A stretch of DNA of 64,000 bases from assembly GCA_963082975.1 (NCBI GenBank), contig OY720346.1, positions 21,074,720 through 21,138,719 on the forward strand. Reading direction: 5' to 3'. The translations under genes and the position numbers were made by a program. The stretch comes from Labia minor (taxonomy: Eukaryota > Arthropoda > Insecta > Dermaptera > Spongiphoridae). Positions 35,318 through 46,969 of this stretch are shown in pieces (positions within the stretch are counted from its first letter, which is position 1; every line of letters starts with the position of its first letter). The notes below the pieces were generated by a model that was given only the letters and a program-made list of their open reading frames with translations, had not been told where the DNA came from and did no database searches.

Positions 35318-36460
35318 TATGTGTAGAATTTCTTGAGTTTAGAAAAATTTTTATATTCTCATTATCTATCTTCAAATATCATATAGTTATTTATTTAAGG
35401 AGATAAATTATCATCCGCTAATACATATTAGCTGCTTATAAATCAAAAATGTTAATGTTTTGTGGAATAATCCTTTTGATATTTATTAGCTCCATATGAC
35501 TAAAACTTGGTGTTTAATTCTTGTCGAATTTATGACACGAACGTGATGATGAAAATCAGTCATGTATCTACTGCCACTTCCCCACCATCTAATCGATTCC
35601 ACGGATTGGTGGAATGAACGAACCTAATTATCTAGATCGTCAATTAGATAAAATATAGCTCTCCCTCTAATGAATCAAATAAACAAGACAAGATAATCAT
35701 CATCCAACAGGGTTAAAAATCATAGTCGACAAATGAAATCAAGTATTATTAACTATTCATTTTTGTATACTTATATTATATTCTGATAAAAGATCTCATA
35801 CTTATATTAATCCTAATCATTTTTTTTAAGATAGAAAAGTGGTGGATATGGGGACGAGGCTTCCAAGATTTATTTTTCTCAAATTTTTTTTTAAACTCAA
35901 ATATATGTCTATTTGAAGTAGAATTTGCGTTTTTCCCTGCATGTTTAGCACCCACGCTTTCATTTTTTAGATATAATTAATTGTAAGGAAATTGTGATGT
36001 GTGTAGAGAAATTATTTACTCCTTTTTAGTGCATTTAAATAAAAGCACGTTTTTAAAATGTTTTTTATATTTTTTTTTATTTCCAAATTTTTAGTCTTGA
36101 TATAAATTTCCCTTGGTTTGTGATTTCAGGTTAAAAATTAATTAATTTATTAAGTATGATATAAATATATTTATTATTATACATTTATAATTGGAATTTA
36201 ATTAAATTTTTGATTTTAATTATATTTTTTAATTCACAAATTTAAAAAATCGGTATCTTTGAAAAATTCAAAATATTTCTTTTTGATTATTGCAGTGTCA
36301 TCAACTTTCAATAAACGTTTAAAATTTGAGCGAAATTCCTCAACTAGACTAGAAGTGGGTCAAATTCACCTTGCAAGATTTTACTACAGGACACGATGGG
36401 AAACTAAATAAAAGCGTGTAAAAAGAATTTTTCTATAAGAAATAAATAAATAATTTATAA
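35318..36460. other. AT-rich DNA, no recognised gene
   Basis: 35500-35720 is GC-balanced but yields no convincing frame. Nothing else identified. Confidence 0.4.
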
Positions 36461-36690
36461 GTACCGGGACCCCGAGCCTCGGCTCGGTACTTAAGTTAAA
36501 AAAAATGATTCATTATTATTGGATTTGGCTGGTAATATTAATACCTGGGACACCGAGCTCTCGCTCTACCCTTTAAAAAATATTGATACACAATTCTTTA
36601 ATTATTTATTACAATTATTAAATGTTACACATTTGCATCAATCTGATTAAAATTAATGAACTTGTGCTCCTCAATAATACATAAATATAT
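36461..36690 (-). mobile_element. Helitron-like family D copy 1, interrupted
   Basis: On the minus strand this holds the 3' end of family D: the duplicated internal terminus (inverse of acctgggacaccgagct) and the terminal palindrome (inverse of gtaccgggaccccgagcc), followed by T. Toward its 5' side the copy is broken by the hAT insertion at 36691. The matching 5' end was not found beyond it. Confidence 0.75.
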
Positions 36691-37867
36691 CAGGGCTTCG
36701 AACCGGAACTGAACCGAAAACCGAAAACCGAAAAAAACCGTTATTTTTGCCGGAACGAAAACCGGAGCTGAACCGAAAAAATAATATCGGTTTATTTCGG
36801 TTCAGTACGTGTTCAATCCAGAGTTGCCACAAGAGGTGTTTTGGCAACACCCAAGCCCGAATTTTTCAATTAGTTATGCCTCGCACTGCATGGTGTCGCT
36901 AAAAACTTTGTTTCAAAAATTAGTGTCCTAGTCATACTCTCCCTTCGGTTGTGTTGGCAGCGTCTCGTAGTCGCAATACAGAATTTAATGTTTTCATCGT
37001 TTGTTTAATACTGATATTTTGATTTAATGATAGTATTAATTTTTTAAATTATTTATTCCATTTGTTACAGGGTTATGTATTGATATAAAGAAAATGATTC
37101 ATAAATATAAATAAAATTATTAAATAAATTTAAACAAATATTGAATACCTTTGACCAAGTACGAAGATGAGACAGTAAAAAACTTATTTTAGAATTTTGG
37201 GAGGAAAATAAAAATACATATCCTCATTTTAACAAAATTGCAATGGTGGTTTTAGGAGATACTGCAACACAAGTTAGTGTTGAAAGAGCTTTCTCTGGTT
37301 TAAAGTTTATTTTATGAGACAATAGAAATAGTTTAAATGAAAATATATTGGAAGGTATTTTGATAATTAGAAGTAATTTTCATCTTTTATAATTATAGTT
37401 ATAATTATAAGTAAATATATCCAAGAATCCTGTATACTTTAACATTAAATATACGAATTTGTTTCGTTTGTTGAGTGTTTGAAAGTAGAAGGATGTAAAA
37501 AAATATTCATACTTATTTGTTCCGTTTAATAAATTATATTAACATCTTATATTAAATACTTCTAATTATTATACCTTTAATTAATTATTATTATTTATAT
37601 TATATTGTATCAATTCATGTAGTATGATTTAGGGTGGTAGCAAGAAATATTTTTATATATTTATGGCAGACTCGGCATACCCCGACCTAAATTTCTAATA
37701 CAAATAAAAGGTCTTTAAAATTAATTAATCGGAGCTGAACCGAAAACCGAAAACCGAAAAAAACCGTTATTTTTGCCGGAACGAAAACCGGAACCGAACT
37801 GATATTTTTTTTTTTTATTGAACCGGAACGAAAACCGAAACGAAAAAAATAACGGTTCGAAGCCCTG
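36691..37867 (+). mobile_element. hAT transposon relic, 1,177 bp, perfect 8-bp TSD
   Basis: Termini cagggcttcgaaccg and its inverse cggttcgaagccctg, flanked by aaatatat at 36683-36690 and 37868-37875. Inside, an ~55-bp block (ctgaaccgaaaaccg through ccgttatttttgccgg) occurs once near each end in the same orientation: ~36709-36765 and ~37735-37792. It contains a transposase C-terminal relic. Inserted into family D copy 1. Confidence 0.93.
37171..37392 (+). pseudogene. hAT transposase C-terminal dimerisation domain, broken
   Basis: Reads EFWEENKNTYPHFNKIA, then TATQVSVERAFSGLKFIL, an in-frame stop (37315-37317), then DNRNSLNENILEGILIIRSN and a terminal stop (37390-37392). This is the conserved hAT dimerisation region (S-VERxFS, RxxL, LxxLhhIRxN) at the C-terminus of the transposase. 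The rest of the enzyme, including the BED finger and catalytic core, is absent, so the copy cannot move itself. Confidence 0.9.
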
Positions 37868-37875
37868 AAATATAT

Positions 37876-38619
37876 AATATATAGATACATATATTTTTTT
37901 TCTATAGTGTTTTTTTGAAAAACTGTTTAGCGCCCCAAGTGGTTATAAAACAAACTAAAGACAAAAAAACGTGCTTTGCAGCTTTTCGGAATTAAAAAAG
38001 CAAAATTGGCAGTCGTGGGACTGGCCGACAGAAGTGAAAACTTCTGCGTAAGAAATTTTAAAACAGACGAAATTCGCGCTATTTCACGAGAAAGATGAAT
38101 TTCATATGCATGTATATATATATAACTTATATATTATTTTAAACATATATTTTAAACAAATTTGTAACTTATATTTATATATATATAAATACACAACTTT
38201 GTTTAAAATATTGCAATACGAACTGTTTTATAATTCTTATCTCTAACATAAAATATATATTTATTATGTGAAGTTCATTTCGTATAATTTTGATTATATA
38301 TGTATATATGAAATGAACTTTACATAATAAATATATATTTATATGTTAGAGATAATTTATAAAACAGTTCTAATGACAATTCAAATTTCGCGCTCTGTTA
38401 TAAGAAATTTGAAAGCAGATGGTTTCATGGTGTTGGTCACGATCACGCGAGTTCTATACTTTTTCCCCATCCCGCAAAAGTGCTCAACGCCGCTAAAGAA
38501 GTTTTCACTTCAAAAATTATTTAATATTTGGAAATATATCTGACTTATAGAAAAAATGAATATTAATTAAAGAAAGAAATAGTTTTTAAAATATCCTGAA
38601 TAATATGTAACAATTTTCA
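37876..38619. other. Unassigned repeat-like DNA with a strong inverted repeat
   Basis: 38220-38281 and 38309-38370 are inverted copies (containing tctctaacata and tatgttagaga) with a ~27-bp loop, so the strand could fold into a long stem. gaagtgaaaacttct near 38029 recurs inverted near 38495-38510, suggesting outer arms of a small element. No gene. Confidence 0.45.
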
Positions 38620-39237
38620 AGATAGAAATTTATTACAATATTACAATTATTAACTGTTGCATCATTGCATCAATCTGATTAAAATGAATGGAACTTCGGG
38701 TACTCAATAATAATAAATAAAATAATATTAATAAATATATTGAATAATATTTTATTGAAAAAATATTAAAACTTATAAAACTATCTAAAACTTTATTAAT
38801 AAAAGAACAATGAATAAATAAATATAGAATAGTAATTTATTAAAAAGTAAACAATAGATAAAAAGAAAAAAAAATAACAAAATCATTATTTTCATTTTTA
38901 AATAACGATTCACCCGGCGAGTTTCGAACCGACGAAATCCACTCGTTAAAACATCAGTCCAACCGCTGGACTATATGTATTTAGATAAAAAATTGTCATT
39001 TTTTTACTGTCTTAGCAGGCAGTATTAAAAATTTTGACGTTTTCCATATATAATTTTCAATTAAGAAATTAATAATGAAGCTGTATGTTTCAAGAGATAT
39101 CATCAATAAAACTTAATTTTTCTTTATAAATACTATATCTAGTGTGAATTTGAAAAAAATCGTTAGAGCGGTTTTTGAGAACCAATATATATAGATAAAT
39201 ACATATATACAATTTTAGCTAGCATAATAAGATAAGA
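38620..39237 (-). mobile_element. Helitron-like family D copy 2, lacking 3' end
   Basis: On the minus strand begins tcttatcttattatgctagc preceded by A, as in copies 3-5. It continues through a cggttttt/aacgatttttt core and a tRNA-like cassette, then stops short of the GC-rich palindrome at ~38620. Overlaps in content with copy 1, so the two are separate truncated copies. Confidence 0.72.
38913..38973 (-). repeat. tRNA-like cassette inside family D copy 2
   Basis: On the minus strand an A box (tagtccagcggttgga, 38958-38973) and B box (ggttcgaaactc, 38919-38930) are spaced as in a tRNA. The D-stem gtcc/ggac pairs perfectly but the anticodon and acceptor stems do not. A captured tRNA or SINE head, not a functional tRNA. 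Confidence 0.6.
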
Positions 39238-39713
39238 TTTTCTAATATTTTTTACAGTTAGTTTTTTTAATTTTAATTAGCTTTTCCTTTAAAATAATTA
39301 TTTTTTTAAATAAAAAAAAAATAAAATAAATGAAAAGTCTTTGAAAACAAAAACGAAATAATAAAAAATGTAGGAAATAATTCCTTAAATAAAAATTTAT
39401 ACTTATAAAAATAATCCTTAAAAAATCAAGAGAGGAAAAATGAGTTTTATGTGGGAATATTAACCGAATGTTGAAATAAAATAAAAAAAAAAATAACATT
39501 AATATTTTTGCTTTATAATTAAAAAAAGGATAGGCTTGAAAAAAAAACGCCTACCTGAATTTAATTAAAAATAAAACTACCCTTCCTCAACAGGGAGAAT
39601 AACAAATACAACATTCCTAGTTTGATTTAATATTATTAATTAAATCTGTAATTATTTTTGCTCTTGGTTGAACAGACAGAAACCAGCTTATTAGAAAATA
39701 AACTAATGCGAGT
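39238..39713. other. AT-rich DNA, no recognised gene
   Basis: Low-complexity A/T runs. A short minus-strand Phe/Ile-rich frame is a composition artefact. Confidence 0.5.
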
Positions 39714-39951
39714 TCAACAGAAGATTTTCATATCACAATGAGAAATAAAAACGGCTCTTAAATCGGACAAGTGATCCTCAAAGGTAGGAGATAGAATGAT
39801 AAGATCATCTAAATAAATTAAAATTTTTACTTGAGGAAGCCCGCGTTTGGAAATATCCATTAAACGCTGGAATGTGGCTGGGGAGTTTCGAAGACCGAAT
39901 GGCATCCTGGTATATCGATAAGTTCCTAAATGACAAACAAAAGCTGTTTAA
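39714..39951 (-). pseudogene. Ty3/gypsy reverse transcriptase fragment
   Basis: Minus strand, continuous frame reading TAFVCHLGTYRYTRMPFG, then LRNSPATFQRLMD, then KILIYLDDLIILS and EDHLSDLRAVF. MPFGL(R)N-PATFQ and the catalytic YLDD box are diagnostic of Ty3/gypsy RT. The frame ends in a stop at the left and starts after a stop at the right. Only ~79 codons survive, with no LTRs or integrase nearby. It probably derives from an old truncated insertion. Confidence 0.88.
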
Positions 39952-41330
39952 TATTTATGCTTCAGAATCCGTTGAAAAAAAATTAATCGGAGCAATACAA
40001 AAGGAATTAGTTACTAAAAGTAATTAATCGCTAATTAATTATAATTCAATTATATTTATTCTATACCTTCTAGGGATCGATTGAAATATCTATAAAAATT
40101 TTCATAACTCTATCTCAATCTAAAGAAGATAATGAAAACTCGATTTCAATTTGTCAAATGAGCGAACAGACAGACAGAAAGACAGACGCCAAGTGAAGTT
40201 GAGAAAAACGTTATAATAATAAATGGAGTTATTTTGTAGTCACTCTAGGAAAGTTTAATCAATAAAAAAAATTATTAACTTAAAAAATAAATTTTTTTTT
40301 TCTAATTTTTTAGCCAGTTATAACTATTTAGGAATTATAATTTACTTGAAAATTTTAGCTTTTCTTAGATTTTTTGGAGATCACAAAAAGCTTAACACAG
40401 CAACAAACTTTTACTTGTTTCTCTTTACATTTTATTAGAGTATCTATAAGAGGGATCAATTTTTTCAGAAAAACATAAACAATCCGAAAGACTTAGCTAC
40501 AATGCTTTTGTTTGGTCTAACAATTACATTTGCTAAACATGAAGGGATCCATAATCTAAATAACTTTTTGTGGACAATTATGAATTTCGAAATATACCAC
40601 CCTCAATTATGGATGAAACAATTAAATGTATTTTCATAATATATCCTAATATGAAAGGTGATGTAATTTTATTTGGACAATAATATTTTAATATAATCTC
40701 AATAAGAAATATTGCAATCTATTTTTTGTCTCCAAGCATATTAGCATTCATATTATTGATTGGGTGAGATTAATCATATTAATAAATACAAGTCAGAATA
40801 TCCAGGAGAGTATGTAATTTCCTCTCGAACAAACATAATACGTTATCTATTATTATTCCGTGTATAGATTATTCTAAAATAAATATCATTCATTGATAGC
40901 GTTGTTGTTAAGTGCAATTGCAAATAAAGGAACGAACATCGTTCCAGCAGATAATTATTTACGTTTCGCCCTTTTAGCGATATTATCGGGAACAGTTGGG
41001 TTATTTTGGCACCCTCCGTATCATTTTACCATTCCATTGTATCTCCGGTTCCTCGATCAACTCAACTACTCACCCCTAACCTTCTCTTCGTTCGCACTAA
41101 CGAAATTTATACGGCAATTTGGTTCATCCTATTTTATAAAATAACGGGAAAACATTGATTCGCTTTTTGTCGCGTCACCATTTTAAACCTCAATTAAAAA
41201 TGATTTATTTCATTTAAAATAAATTAGTATTAAATATTAATTGCATTTATTTAATATACTTTTAATTTAATTCATTTTTTCAAATATAAAAAAAAATCAA
41301 TATAGATCATTTAAAAGAATTATTATAAAT

Positions 41331-41362
<32 letters not shown>

Positions 41363-41377
41363 TTAGAATATATTATA
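39952..41377. other. AT-rich DNA with a GACA-type repeat core
   Basis: 40160-40190 has (gaca)n followed by sequence reminiscent, on the minus strand, of other microsatellite-core repeats here. 40893-41144 is an open frame of 83 codons in a GC-balanced block with no recognised motif. (TA)n at ~41336-41357. Confidence 0.4.
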
Positions 41378-42474
41378 GTACCGGGACCCCGAGCCTCGGC
41401 TCGGTACTTAAGTTAAAAAAATGATTCATTATTATTGGATTTGGCTGGTAATATTAATACCTGGGACACCGAGCTCGCTCTACCCTTTAAAAAATATTGA
41501 TATACAATTATTAAATGTATTAAATAATATTTTATTGAAAAAATATTAAAAATTATAAAACTATCTAAAACTTAATTAATAAAAGAACAATGAATAAATA
41601 AATCACGAAAATAGATAAAAAAAAATGCACGCGGCGAGTTTCGATCCTTCGAACTCGGGGAGTAAAAACAACTGTTCTTACCGCTGCTCTATGATATTTT
41701 GATAATTACAAAGATATTTTTACCATCTTTCAAAGACATTTATTTGTTTTGTTGTTTTTTTTTGAGAGAGATTAATAAATATATATATATTTTATTAAAA
41801 ATAAATATTTTTAATTTTATTTCGAAATTAAATAATGAATTTTAAAATATTTTAAATATAAAAAAATGTTAATACAATATATCATTTAAAAAAAAAGCGG
41901 GAGTAAAATTTAAATATGAATGTCATATGTCATCGATAAATAATAAATAATATTAATAAATATTAAATTTAATAAAAGAACAATGAATAAATAAATATAA
42001 AATAGTAATTTATTAAAAAATAATAGATTAAAAAAAAAAAAAAAATTATTTCAAAACCATTTTTTATTTTGTTGTTATTTTTTTTTTGAGAGAGATTAAT
42101 AAATATATATATATATTTTATTAAAAATAAATATTTTTAATTTTATTTCGAAATTAAATAATAAATTTTAAAATATTTTAAATATAAAAAAAATATTAAT
42201 TCAATATCTTTTAAAAAAAGGCGGGAGTAAAATTGATGACGTCACACCCATATATAATTTTCAATTAAGAAATTAATAATGAAGCTGTAAGTTTCAAGAG
42301 ATGTGATCAATAAAACTCAATTTTTCTTTATAAATACTATATCTAGTGTGAATTTGAAAAATATCGTTAGAGCGGTTTTTGAGAACCAATGGTTATAGAT
42401 AGATAAATAGATATATAGATATATAGATATATAGATATATACAATTTTAGCTAGCATAATAAGATAAGATAAGA
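41378..42474 (-). mobile_element. Helitron-like family D copy 3, full length
   Basis: 1,097 bp. On the minus strand starts with TC preceded by A (tcttatcttatcttattatg) and ends with the palindrome closing on ggtac, followed by T. The interior includes two imperfect tandem copies of a ~500-bp AT-rich unit (blocks near 41750-41900 and 42060-42220), a tRNA-like cassette and the second internal terminus. No helicase or Rep domain, hence non-autonomous. Confidence 0.78.
41636..41691 (-). repeat. tRNA-like cassette inside family D copy 3
   Basis: On the minus strand tagagcagcggtaagaac (41674-41691) and ggatcgaaactc (41636-41647) resemble A and B boxes. The cassette sits at the same place as in copies 2 and 4, but its sequence between the boxes differs. 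Confidence 0.5.
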
Positions 42475-42609
42475 TTTCTAATTTATATATAGTGATCTTA
42501 ATATAATATCCAGAATTAAGTTGGTAGTGCTAGGGACTTTTGTATATAACTAAATTTAGGATGGTAATAAAGGATAACAATTATTGCATTTAAAAGATAA
42601 CCGACTTTA
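42475..42609. other. Spacer between two head-to-head family D copies
   Basis: 135 bp of non-D sequence separating the 5' ends of copies 3 (minus) and 4 (plus). Confidence 0.7.
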
Positions 42610-43489
42610 TCTTATCTTATTATGCTAGCTAAAATTGTATATATCTATCTATCTATATATCATGGTTCTCAAAAACCGCTCTAACGATTTTTTTCAAATT
42701 CACACTAGATATAGTATTTATAAAGAAAAATTAAGTTTTATTGATGATATCTCTTGAAACATTCAGCTTCATTATTAATTTCTTAATTGAAAATTATATA
42801 TGGAAAACGTCAAAATTGGCCTCCATTTTTATTTGTATTAATATTTTTTTTTATTTAAAATATTTTAAAATTTATTATTTAATTTCGAAATAAAATTAAA
42901 AATATTTATTTTTAATAAAATATATATAGATATTTATTAATCTCTCTCAAAAAAAAAAAAATAAAATAAAAAACATCAAATCTGCCTGCTAAGACAGTAA
43001 AAAAATGACAATTTTTTATCTAAATACATATAGTCCAGCGGTTGGACTGATGTTTTAACGATTGGATTTCGTCGGTTCGAAACTCTCCGGGTGAATCGTT
43101 ATTTAAAAATGAAAATAATGAATTTGTTATTTTTTTTCTTTTTATCTATTGTTTACATTTTAATAAATTACTATTTTATATTTATTTATTCATTGTTCTT
43201 TTATTAAATTTAATATTTATTAATATTATTTATTATTAATTTATATATTGATGACATCACAAATGACATTTATATTGAAATTTGACTCCCGCCTTTTTTT
43301 AAAGAATATTGTATTAATATTTTTTTTATATTTAAAATATTTTAAAATTTTTTATTTAATTTCGAAATAAAATTAAAAATATATATTTTAATAATATTTT
43401 ATAATTATAAATTACGATATATATTTATCAATAATAATGAATTTTTTTTTTTAACTTAATTACAGAGCCGAGGCTCGGGGTCCCGGTAT
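42610..43489 (+). mobile_element. Helitron-like family D copy 4
   Basis: Starts tcttatcttattatgctagc after A and ends at the GC-rich palindrome (gagccgaggctcggggtccc), with the last bases reading ggtat. The internal duplicated terminus is absent. Contains a tRNA-like cassette. Together with copy 3 it makes an inverted repeat of nearly 1 kb per arm. Confidence 0.78.
43031..43085 (+). repeat. tRNA-like cassette inside family D copy 4
   Basis: A box tagtccagcggttgga (43031-43046) and B box ggttcgaaactc (43074-43085). The D-stem is intact, other stems are weak. Nearly identical to the cassette in copy 2. Confidence 0.6.
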
Positions 43490-43915
43490 GATCTTAATAT
43501 ATTGTGAGAATTAGATAAATAATGTAGAGAGAAAAAAATATTTAAAAATAGATATTTATTTAAATGAAATAAAATTATTTAATTTACAGAATGAAAATGT
43601 CTATAATAATGTCTAAACATTTTTTCTTTATAATTTTACATTATAATAATACTAATTACAGTAGTTATAATATATGGGGAATTTTCAACTTTGACTGCCG
43701 ATTTGACCATGTTCCCAAACGAATTTTAAAAAAACCAAGACCACTTTACATTTACACATTTTAAGCTCTAATCGAATCCAAAATCAAAATTTAAAAAATC
43801 GAAAAACAAACTCACAGATATATAGATTTTATAAATGAACATTTATACAATTTATTTTAATTAATTTGAAACATTTTAGGAAACAAATTTTTAATGGGTC
43901 ATTTTTAGAAATCCC

Positions 43916-44024
43916 ATTTAACAATTATAATAAATAATTAAAAAATTGTAAAATTTTTAAAGTATATAAAAATAAATTGTATAAATTGGTTAAAGGGTCG
44001 AGTGATAGTTCGGTGTCCCAGGTA
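43916..44024 (+). mobile_element. Family D fragment ending at the internal terminus
   Basis: Matches the part of family D just inside the 3' end and stops after ggtgtcccaggta, the inner of the two terminus-like copies, followed by T. No outer palindrome follows, which suggests the inner end can itself serve as a 3' end. Confidence 0.55.
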
Positions 44025-44113
44025 TATATTTTATATTAACACGCCTACTTTTCTGTATAATAAAGATATAAAGAATCATATTTTAATTTTTATATAACCA
44101 AGAAATCATTTTT

Positions 44114-44230
44114 TCACTTAAAATATAGTTGTAAAGCCCAAATCTCCGATCCATATAACATCATCGACTGGGCCGCTACCAAAAGGAGTCTTCTCTTGCT
44201 CTGACTAGGGCCACCGGTATTTGCCATTAG
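44114..44230 (-). pseudogene. LINE Pol fragment, R1/Jockey-like
   Basis: Minus strand, 38 codons then stop: LMANTGGPSQSKRRLLLVAA, then QSMMLYGSEIWALQL. The pattern LM-N-GGP-xxKRrLL...LYGxxhWA is the conserved segment after the RT domain in R1/Jockey-group LINEs. Only this scrap is preserved, with no flanking polymerase sequence. Confidence 0.72.
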
Positions 44231-44758
44231 TCTCGAAAAAATAATATTAAATTTTATATAAATTTATAAATTAGAATATTTGAATTTGTTTAAATTTTAA
44301 CACATGTAATCAATCATATGCATAAAGAATAGAAAATTTTGAAAATCAACTTGGTATTAAATTCAGAAAAAAAAAATACTCATATATAGAATATATAGAC
44401 TAATCGAATATAATTGAAACTCTTTCTCTCCCTCTATTTTAAATTTGAAAAAACGGAGTGTTAAGAAATTAAGATTCCTTATAAAACATGGATGGTTAAA
44501 TGAATTGGGCTCCCTACCTCCCTGAGAAATTCACATTAAAAATGTTTATAATATTTTAGTTTATTAAATCAAACTATTATTTTTTTATTTCAATATTTTT
44601 AATGTTAATACAATAATTTTTATTTTATAATCTATAAAATAATTTAATTATTTTTAAAAACAACGGTCTTCAATTACAATTTTTTTACTCTCTACTGACT
44701 GTTCATTTCATAACTGAAAATAGTGTCGAATAGAAATAGACGATATTACTTGGATTAA

Positions 44759-45004
44759 TCTTATTATGCTAGCTAAAATTGTTTGTTTGTATTATTGAGG
44801 ACCCCAGTTCAATTCATTTTAATTAGATTGATGCAATGATGCAACATTTAATAATTGTAATAAATAATTAATTGTAGATTAATATTTTTTAAAGGGTCGA
44901 GCGACAGCTCGGTGTCCCAGGTATTAATATTACCAGCCAAACCCAATAATAATGAATCATTTTTTTTAACTTAAGTACCGAGCCGAGGCTCGGGGTCCCG
45001 GTAC
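44759..45004 (+). mobile_element. Helitron-like family D copy 5, 246-bp deletion derivative
   Basis: Has both ends: TC after A (tcttattatgctagctaaaa) and the palindrome ending ggtac followed by T. The middle ~0.8 kb, including the tRNA-like cassette, is deleted. The inner terminus is well preserved (hairpin cgagc-gaca-gctcg then ggtgtcccaggta). The best single copy for defining the family ends. Confidence 0.82.
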
Positions 45005-46969
45005 TACCACTTTATACATAATAAATACATGTTTTCAAGTAACTATATTAATATATTAATTATATCATATATCATATTTGTTAATCTTTAAATACCAAAG
45101 AAAGGTCTTATGATCTTTTCTTTTCAGGTTATATTATCGTATATTGTATATTCCGTATATAACACCATTATTAATATCGTTATATTATGTATCTAATTCA
45201 TGTTTTAATAAATCTTTTCAGAAAATCCAAATTATTATAGCCTAATTATTTAAAGATTACATATATATAATATTTTTTATTATTTTTTTTTTTGTGGAAT
45301 TGTATAATTTTATAGACTCTATTAGTCAACTAAAAGATCTTGAATTAAATCCCTTAGGTTAATGAATCATATATATACGTCAAGTTTAAAAGTTTATTTA
45401 AGTACACATAGACATATACATAATATATATATATATATATATGGTAAACCCAGAGACAGGTTGGCAGAGATAGAAAACGAGCGGTCCAAGTGAATTAGAA
45501 TAGTTTGATTTAACTTTGTAACTTATAGTTATTGTTATCCTGATAGCAAACATATGAACAAAATATAAAACGATTCATCATTGCAATAAATTAGAAACGA
45601 TAATTAAAATTATTAATAAGAAAAAAAATTATTTACAAAGTCTAATTTATACCAATTCCAAATGACTATAATAATATTTAACTTAATTATACTTTGTAAA
45701 ATCATTTTTTTGTTTCTTATTTTACATGGTACATCATTTTCTCTCTTTTTTACTAACATAACCACAATATTCGGTTACTACTGTGGTTCATTTTAATATC
45801 CAAATATTCAAAAATTCCTATAAAAACAAATATTTCAACAACCCCACTTATTCAGATCTCTATTCAAAAAAAAAAGAGAGAAGGAGGATAAACATACATA
45901 TTTTATTTTTTCCCAACAAAATCCGTTTGAACAATCTAGGGGATCACTAAAATTGAATTTGTGATAGAGAGATCGAACAATTTAATATTTATATAGGAAT
46001 TTTTTTCTTGTAAGGGAATATAATACGATGATAAATGATTCTAGAGATCTTATAGGGGATTTCTGTATAGAAAAAACTCGTCGAAACGTCCACCCTAAGC
46101 CTAAAGAATATTTAATTTAGCTATAGGTATAAGATCATTTATTATATATTCCTATACCTATTATTATTATTGTAAATATAAAGATTTGAAGATTTAATTT
46201 TAAATAAAGGCTGTTGGTAAATTACGAATTTTCAATATGATTGTATTATATTTTAGAATGACCCCTAAAAACGTTCTGATCGAATCGAGCGGGTCTCTTT
46301 GTCAATTTGCAACCCTTACAAACAAACGAGTTCCCTGGAGAATTTTCTTGGCGATTCCTATTCAATAGACAAGGCTTCAAATTAGATATGAACCAAACAA
46401 CGAAATCGAGAGAGAGTGAGAGAGAGATAGAAATAAAGTGGAAACGGGGAGGTAGATTGGAACAGGTTCAATAACGCAAGGATAGGAGCTAATTCAAACA
46501 AACAGTGCATTGTGTAATTCCCAAGACAATCATTAGAATATTTTATTCTAACATCTACTACAGGACATGAACGGTATTGACCAAGAAACTACAAATAATA
46601 GTTATTATTATCAATCCAATCGAATCATTTGACTTGTAACATTCCATTTCATCGATTCAATAATTATCCAATTCCTGTGAGGTTTTCATATCAATAAATA
46701 AAATATACATTTGATTAAAAATTAAAAAAGTCAATAAAAAATAACATTTTTGATATGATATATACTGAACGCATATCTTGTCATTTTAAAATCATTATTT
46801 TAATACTCATGCACCTGGGATTTGATTTTAGAGGGAAGAGAGAGAGCATGAACTATTTATATATAAACACTCCTCCCCCATTAATTCGTATAATTGAAAT
46901 AAATAATCAATATTTATTTTTATATTTTAAAAACATTTTGCCGTTAATAAAACATAACATTTTTACTAT
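45005..46969. other. AT-rich DNA, no recognised gene
   Basis: (TA)n at ~45429-45441. GC-balanced patches at ~46260-46400 give no convincing frame. The frame at 46755-47021 is unrecognised and overlaps a family C repeat. Confidence 0.4.

Noticed and set aside
37687..37890. Minus-strand frame with repeated FRFG-like residues
   Set aside because: It is the translation of the hAT subterminal aaccgaaaaccg repeats, not a protein.
38913..38973. Functional tRNA gene
   Set aside because: A and B boxes are present but the anticodon, T and acceptor stems do not pair, and the sequence recurs inside other family D copies.
40893..41144. 83-codon frame in a GC-balanced block
   Set aside because: Lacks known motifs and any splice or promoter context; left as unassigned sequence.
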